NCBI GenBank assembly: GCA_035629475.1
Contig: DASPHS010000104.1
Coordinates: forward strand, 1 to 25,182
Length of the DNA stretch: 25,182 bases
Origin: JARIHD01 sp035629475
GTDB lineage: Bacteria; Patescibacteriota; Saccharimonadia; Saccharimonadales; UBA4665
Reading direction: 5' to 3'
Under the pieces are notes generated by a model. It was not told where the DNA came from and ran no database searches. It saw only the letters and a list, made by a program, of their open reading frames with translations. Positions 22,255 through 25,182 of this stretch are shown piece by piece. Numbering within the stretch: the first letter of the stretch is position 1; every line of letters starts with the position of its first letter. A program made the translations under genes and the position numbers.

Positions 22255-23451
22255 GTGGGCCAAAATAACATCATCGAGCTAAACGGCAAGCAATATGATG
22301 CCATTACCGGCGCTATGCTTAGCCAAAGCCGTATCAAGGCGACACCGGAAAAACGCCAAGCCGCGCATGCCCGTGCAGGCCGGGCTATTGATGGCATTGT
22401 TCGCAGCGGGCAACCCAACGCTGCAGCTATGCATGCCGCCCCCAAGCAAGCAGTACGCGTAGCAGGCGCAGCCAAGCCAGCACACAGCAAACCACTGGCA
22501 AAAACGGGCAAAAAATTTGACGTTGCACGGCCCGCGATTCAGCACATCAAGCCGCACAGCACTGAACGCTCCAAAACGCTTATGCGCCATGTCGTAGCCA
22601 AGCCCGTCATTGCACGCAAGCCAGCAATCAAGAAGTCAGCACCAAGCGAATTGGCAGCCAAGCCCGTATCAGACATTGCCAAACAACTCGAGAAAAAGCT
22701 GTCAGTAACCCAAGTTGACCCTATCCGTTTAGCGCACGCGCAGCATATTGCCAAGAGCCACCACGTAAAGCGGTTCCATCATGCCGTTAAGCAACCCCAC
22801 ATACAACCAGCTGCGCCTCATACTCGCGTGCACGCTGATGTGCAGCGTCCCAGTGCTCCTACGGCTTTTAGCGTACTTACACCAGAAGCGGCAGCACCAG
22901 CGCCCAACCCGGCATCTACTGATATCTTTGAGGCAGCATTAGCACGGGCAACCAGCCACAAGCAGCCCACTGTCCGAGCATCTTCACGCAAGAGCAACCG
23001 GAACCGTAAATTAGTCAGCGTACTCGCTGGCATTGGCGCCTTTGTAGTCATTGGTGGCTTTATCACGTATCTTAACGCCCCGGCAATTGAACTCCGTGTA
23101 GCCTCCATGCAGGCTGGCTTTTCTATTCAAAAGCCCTCATACCAGCCCACTGGCTATGCTATGAGCGGCGGCATTGAGCACAATGACGGCAAGGCCGTGC
23201 TCAGCTTCCGTTCCGGCGACAGCAGCTATCAGATCACACAGGTCGCATCCAACTGGAATAGTCAGACACTCCTGGACTACTACACCGAGAACCACGGTGC
23301 ACCCGCCCAGACCGTCCAAAGTCAAGGTCGCATCATTTACTTGTACGATGACACACGTGCTGCCTGGGTCAATGGTGGCGTCCGTTACGAAATCAATGGT
23401 AGTGCCGCGCTTACTGCTGACGACCTGGTTTCACTCGCTACCAGCATGTAG
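22255..23451 (+). CDS. Single-pass surface protein with IIELNGKQYDAITG N-terminus and DUF4367-like exterior
   Basis: 398 residues from GTG 22255, with GAGGG at 22239-22243. The N-terminal motif IIELNGKQYDAITGAML (6-22) seems to be a shared cytosolic tag on Saccharibacteria membrane proteins. It is followed by about 230 residues of Ala/Lys/His/Pro-rich basic disorder, a membrane helix (252-272) and an exterior domain (about 280-398). YQPTGYAMSGGIEHNDGKAV and YQITQVASNWNSQTLLDYY there recall DUF4367/anti-sigma-like exteriors. High His and Lys content suggests nucleic-acid or acidic-surface contact inside the cell, which is inference. The gene is divergent from the PEGA gene and precedes gltX. 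Confidence 0.8.
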   Translation: MGQNNIIELNGKQYDAITGAMLSQSRIKATPEKRQAAHARAGRAIDGIVRSGQPNAAAMHAAPKQAVRVAGAAKPAHSKPLAKTGKKFDVARPAIQHIKPHSTERSKTLMRHVVAKPVIARKPAIKKSAPSELAAKPVSDIAKQLEKKLSVTQVDPIRLAHAQHIAKSHHVKRFHHAVKQPHIQPAAPHTRVHADVQRPSAPTAFSVLTPEAAAPAPNPASTDIFEAALARATSHKQPTVRASSRKSNRNRKLVSVLAGIGAFVVIGGFITYLNAPAIELRVASMQAGFSIQKPSYQPTGYAMSGGIEHNDGKAVLSFRSGDSSYQITQVASNWNSQTLLDYYTENHGAPAQTVQSQGRIIYLYDDTRAAWVNGGVRYEINGSAALTADDLVSLATSM

Positions 23452-23472
23452 GTACCAGATACGCTCATCTGT

Positions 23473-23484
23473 TATACTACCCGC
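23473..23484 (+). promoter_or_regulatory. Extended -10 of leaderless gltX
   Basis: TGT-TATACT (23470-23478) and then 6 bases to ATG 23485. There is no Shine-Dalgarno. Confidence 0.75.
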
Positions 23485-24909
23485 ATGACAGTTCGCACAC
23501 GCTTCGCCCCCAGCCCAACCGGCTATTTACACGTCGGCGGTATCCGTACCGCTTTGTTTGCATGGCTTCTCGCCCATCAGAAGCAAGGGCAGTTTGTACT
23601 GCGTTTTGAGGACACCGACAAGAAGCGGGAAGTGCAGGGCGCACGCGAACACTTAATGGATAGCTTGCGGGCACTCGGCCTGGAGTACGATGAAGGCCCT
23701 GACATCGGTGGGCCCTATGCGCCGTACGTGCAAAGTGAGCGTCTGGCCAGCTACAAAGCCTGGGCTGACAAACTGGTAGCAAGCGGGAGGGCATACGCCG
23801 ACCCATATACCCCGGAAGAAGTACAAGCATTCCGCGAGCAGGCCCAAAAGCAAAAGCTACCATTCCTATACCGCAATCATCGCCCGGAAAACCCACCCGC
23901 CTGGGACGGCACTCGGCCGTTACGTTTCAAGTCTGAGCCAAAAGCATACACCTGGCACGATGAAGTCATGGGTGACATCAGTACCGGGCCAGAGGTTGTC
24001 GATGACATCGTACTTATTAAGTCTGATGGCTACCCGACATACAACTTCGCCCACATCATTGATGACTACGAAATGCAGATAAGCCACATCATCCGTGGCC
24101 AGGAATTTATTGCCAGCGTCCCGAATTATCTCAACTTGTACGAAGCACTGGGCATCGAACGTCCGCTGATTGCCACTATGCCACATATTCTAGGGCCAGA
24201 CGGCAACAAGAAGCTCTCCAAGCGTGACGGCGCCAAAGACGTCCTGGATTATATTCGCGACGGCTTTTTGCCTGAGACACTGGTGAGCTTTATTGCCACT
24301 ATGGGCTGGAATGATGGCACCGAGCAGGAAATATTCAGCCGTGAGGAGCTGATCGCAAAGTTCAGCCTGGACCGCGTACAGCACAGCGGCGCCCGGTTTG
24401 ATGAGCAGCGCCTCACCTGGATGAACGGCCACTTTATTCGCAATATGTCGCTTGAAGACCTATATACCGCGACGACGGGTTTCTGGCCAACCGAGTCTGC
24501 TGGCTATGACGATGACTACAAAAAGGCTGTATTAGCCCTGGTGCAAGAGCGCCTGAAGTTCTTCAAGGAACTCCCCGAGCTGAGCATATTCTTCTTTACT
24601 GACTTGCCAGTGAACGCCGAACTATGGACAGCCAACAAGCAGCTGAAAAAACTGGAGGAGGGCCAACTGAAAGCACTCTTACAGCAAGCAGCTGACAGCA
24701 TCCTGGAGAGCGACTTTAGCAGCGCGGACCTTACTGAGCGCCTGAACAACTTACTGGAAACGACCGGTCAAAAGCCAGGTGTGCTATTCAGCCTGATCCG
24801 CATTGCTACTACCCAAGCTTCAGCCAGCCCTGGTCTGGCTGAAACGCTAGCAGTCCTTGGCCGCGAAACCGTCGAACGCCGCCTCAACCAAATGCTGAAC
24901 ATATTGTAG
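23485..24909 (+). CDS. gltX: Glutamate--tRNA ligase
   Basis: A 474-residue class I synthetase charging tRNA-Glu (and, in organisms lacking glutaminyl-tRNA synthetase, often tRNA-Gln). HIGH-type motif: PSPTGYLHVGG (9-19). KMSKS-type motif: KLSKRDG (243-249). Family marks between them are YAPYVQSER, GDISTGPEVVDDIVLIKSDGYPTYNFAHIIDD and HIIRGQEF. The C-terminal helical anticodon-binding domain (about 330-474) is present, so the gene is complete. Discriminating versus non-discriminating status cannot be read with confidence. It starts without a leader. Confidence 0.97.
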   Translation: MTVRTRFAPSPTGYLHVGGIRTALFAWLLAHQKQGQFVLRFEDTDKKREVQGAREHLMDSLRALGLEYDEGPDIGGPYAPYVQSERLASYKAWADKLVASGRAYADPYTPEEVQAFREQAQKQKLPFLYRNHRPENPPAWDGTRPLRFKSEPKAYTWHDEVMGDISTGPEVVDDIVLIKSDGYPTYNFAHIIDDYEMQISHIIRGQEFIASVPNYLNLYEALGIERPLIATMPHILGPDGNKKLSKRDGAKDVLDYIRDGFLPETLVSFIATMGWNDGTEQEIFSREELIAKFSLDRVQHSGARFDEQRLTWMNGHFIRNMSLEDLYTATTGFWPTESAGYDDDYKKAVLALVQERLKFFKELPELSIFFFTDLPVNAELWTANKQLKKLEEGQLKALLQQAADSILESDFSSADLTERLNNLLETTGQKPGVLFSLIRIATTQASASPGLAETLAVLGRETVERRLNQMLNIL

Positions 24910-24920
24910 GCGCAAGCAGT

Positions 24921-24951
24921 TCATAGAGGGAGTGCGACTAGCTAAAGCTAT
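24921..24951 (+). repeat. 3'-end cassette copy C (first half only)
   Basis: TCATAGAGGGAGTGCGACTAG then CTAAAGCTAT, 12 bases after the gltX stop. It matches the first 31 bases of copies A and B. The TGGGTCCC hairpin part is replaced by a different structured sequence (24952-25080). Confidence 0.75.
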
Positions 24952-25080
24952 GTACACCGCGCTAGGTGGCTGCATAGGCGAGCGCAGCTTGGGATGGAAA
25001 ACGAGGATCGTAAGCGAGCCGTACTAAAGTACGGTGAGTGCGAACCACAGTTTTACACCCAAGATGTGCCGACAATGCAG
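24952..25080 (+). other. Structured 3' region of gltX
   Basis: CTTGGGATGGAAAAC (24988-25002) pairs with GTTTTACACCCAAG (25050-25063), with one bulge and a few wobble or mismatched positions. Inside it lies the perfect hairpin CCGTACT-AA-AGTACGG (25019-25034), and before it GCTGC/GCAGC. No coding potential. Because the next gene has its own -10 at 25092, this lies in the gltX 3' untranslated region rather than in a leader. Confidence 0.55.
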
Positions 25081-25091
25081 GCGCCCAATGC

Positions 25092-25104
25092 TACAATAAA
25101 GGTT
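25092..25104 (+). promoter_or_regulatory. Extended -10 of the last gene
   Basis: TGC-TACAAT (25089-25097), then AAAGGTT and ATG. It is leaderless or nearly so. Confidence 0.65.
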
Positions 25105-25182
25105 ATGGTTAATGACTTTCTACCCAACCCGCGCAACCGCGGGTCCTATAACGCTCGTAACCCTCAACGGCATGTACCACCC
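25105..25182 (+). CDS. Unknown protein, first 26 codons (runs off right edge)
   Basis: ATG 25105 opens a frame without stops to the window end. The N-terminus MVNDFLPNPRNRGSYNARNP is polar, rich in Asn, Arg and Pro, and probably disordered and cytosolic. A good extended -10 directly upstream supports the start. Too little is present to identify it. Confidence 0.6.
   Translation, partial: MVNDFLPNPRNRGSYNARNPQRHVPP

Noticed and set aside
1..25182. CRISPR array, prophage, transposase or toxin-antitoxin system
   Set aside because: No regularly spaced repeats, no phage structural or integrase genes, no transposase and no toxin-antitoxin pair are visible; the MarR/MFS pair is not a toxin system.
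1..25182. UGA recoded as glycine
   Set aside because: Genes end cleanly at TGA with ATGA or GTGA overlaps, and no family-conserved frame continues through TGA.

Overview
The window looks like chromosomal sequence from a Candidatus Saccharibacteria (TM7, Patescibacteria) genome. The reasons are dense small operons, several single-pass surface proteins with disordered basic cytoplasmic tails, a sortase, a PEGA-domain protein, a protein starting with the motif IIELNGKQYDAITG, and many genes whose start codon sits 6-8 bases after an extended -10 box with no ribosome-binding site. UGA is used as an ordinary stop (for example at the 13163, 15023 and 16366 junctions), so this is not a UGA-Gly lineage. 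The lineage call comes from remembered family traits, not from a search.

Layout. 1-2110: the 3' part of an unknown gene, rsgA (minus), and a 93-codon orphan closed by a bidirectional terminator. 2129-4117: a 14-TM drug-efflux MFS gene (minus) divergent from a MarR regulator, with a perfect 10-bp inverted repeat over both -35 boxes. 4151-6254: two anchored extracellular proteins and a flippase-like membrane protein. 6309-9567: a MarP-like periplasmic serine protease followed by a VKOR disulfide-generating protein, then the MgtE magnesium channel. 9732-11830: a MacB-type ABC operon (minus). 11957-12046: tRNA-Ser(GGA). 12243-13798: a DHH phosphoesterase translationally coupled to a metallo-beta-lactamase-fold hydrolase. 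13795-14517: pyrH (minus). 14610-16755: a coiled-coil protein, exonuclease III, an MTH1-like Nudix hydrolase and a MazG-type pyrophosphohydrolase, which together form a DNA-repair and nucleotide-pool cleaning cluster. 16808-17617: a ribokinase-fold (NnrD-like) protein with degenerate catalytic motifs. 17726-18454: an unusually GC-rich orphan membrane-anchored protein. 18455-18837: a structured non-coding stretch running into tRNA-Leu(CAA) (minus). 19009-20436: sortase. 20601-22109: PEGA/propeller protein (minus). 22255-23451: anchored surface protein. 23485-24909: gltX. From 25105: start of a gene that runs off the window.

Functional links. VKOR upstream oxidation fits the paired cysteines in the neighbouring MarP-like protease and the four-cysteine exterior of the 17726 protein. 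The exonuclease III, Nudix and MazG genes act on damaged DNA and damaged nucleotides. The MarR/MFS pair is a self-contained, ligand-inducible efflux module.

The most unusual signals are non-coding: (i) a three-copy cassette placed just after the stops of mgtE, the sortase gene and gltX; (ii) a family of short TGG...ATGAC hairpins; (iii) both class II tRNA genes ending in a perfect 17-21 bp palindrome that begins at their own CCA and faces a T-arm-like sequence on the opposite strand; (iv) a pervasive leaderless promoter architecture; and (v) a GC-rich gene that may have been acquired by transfer.
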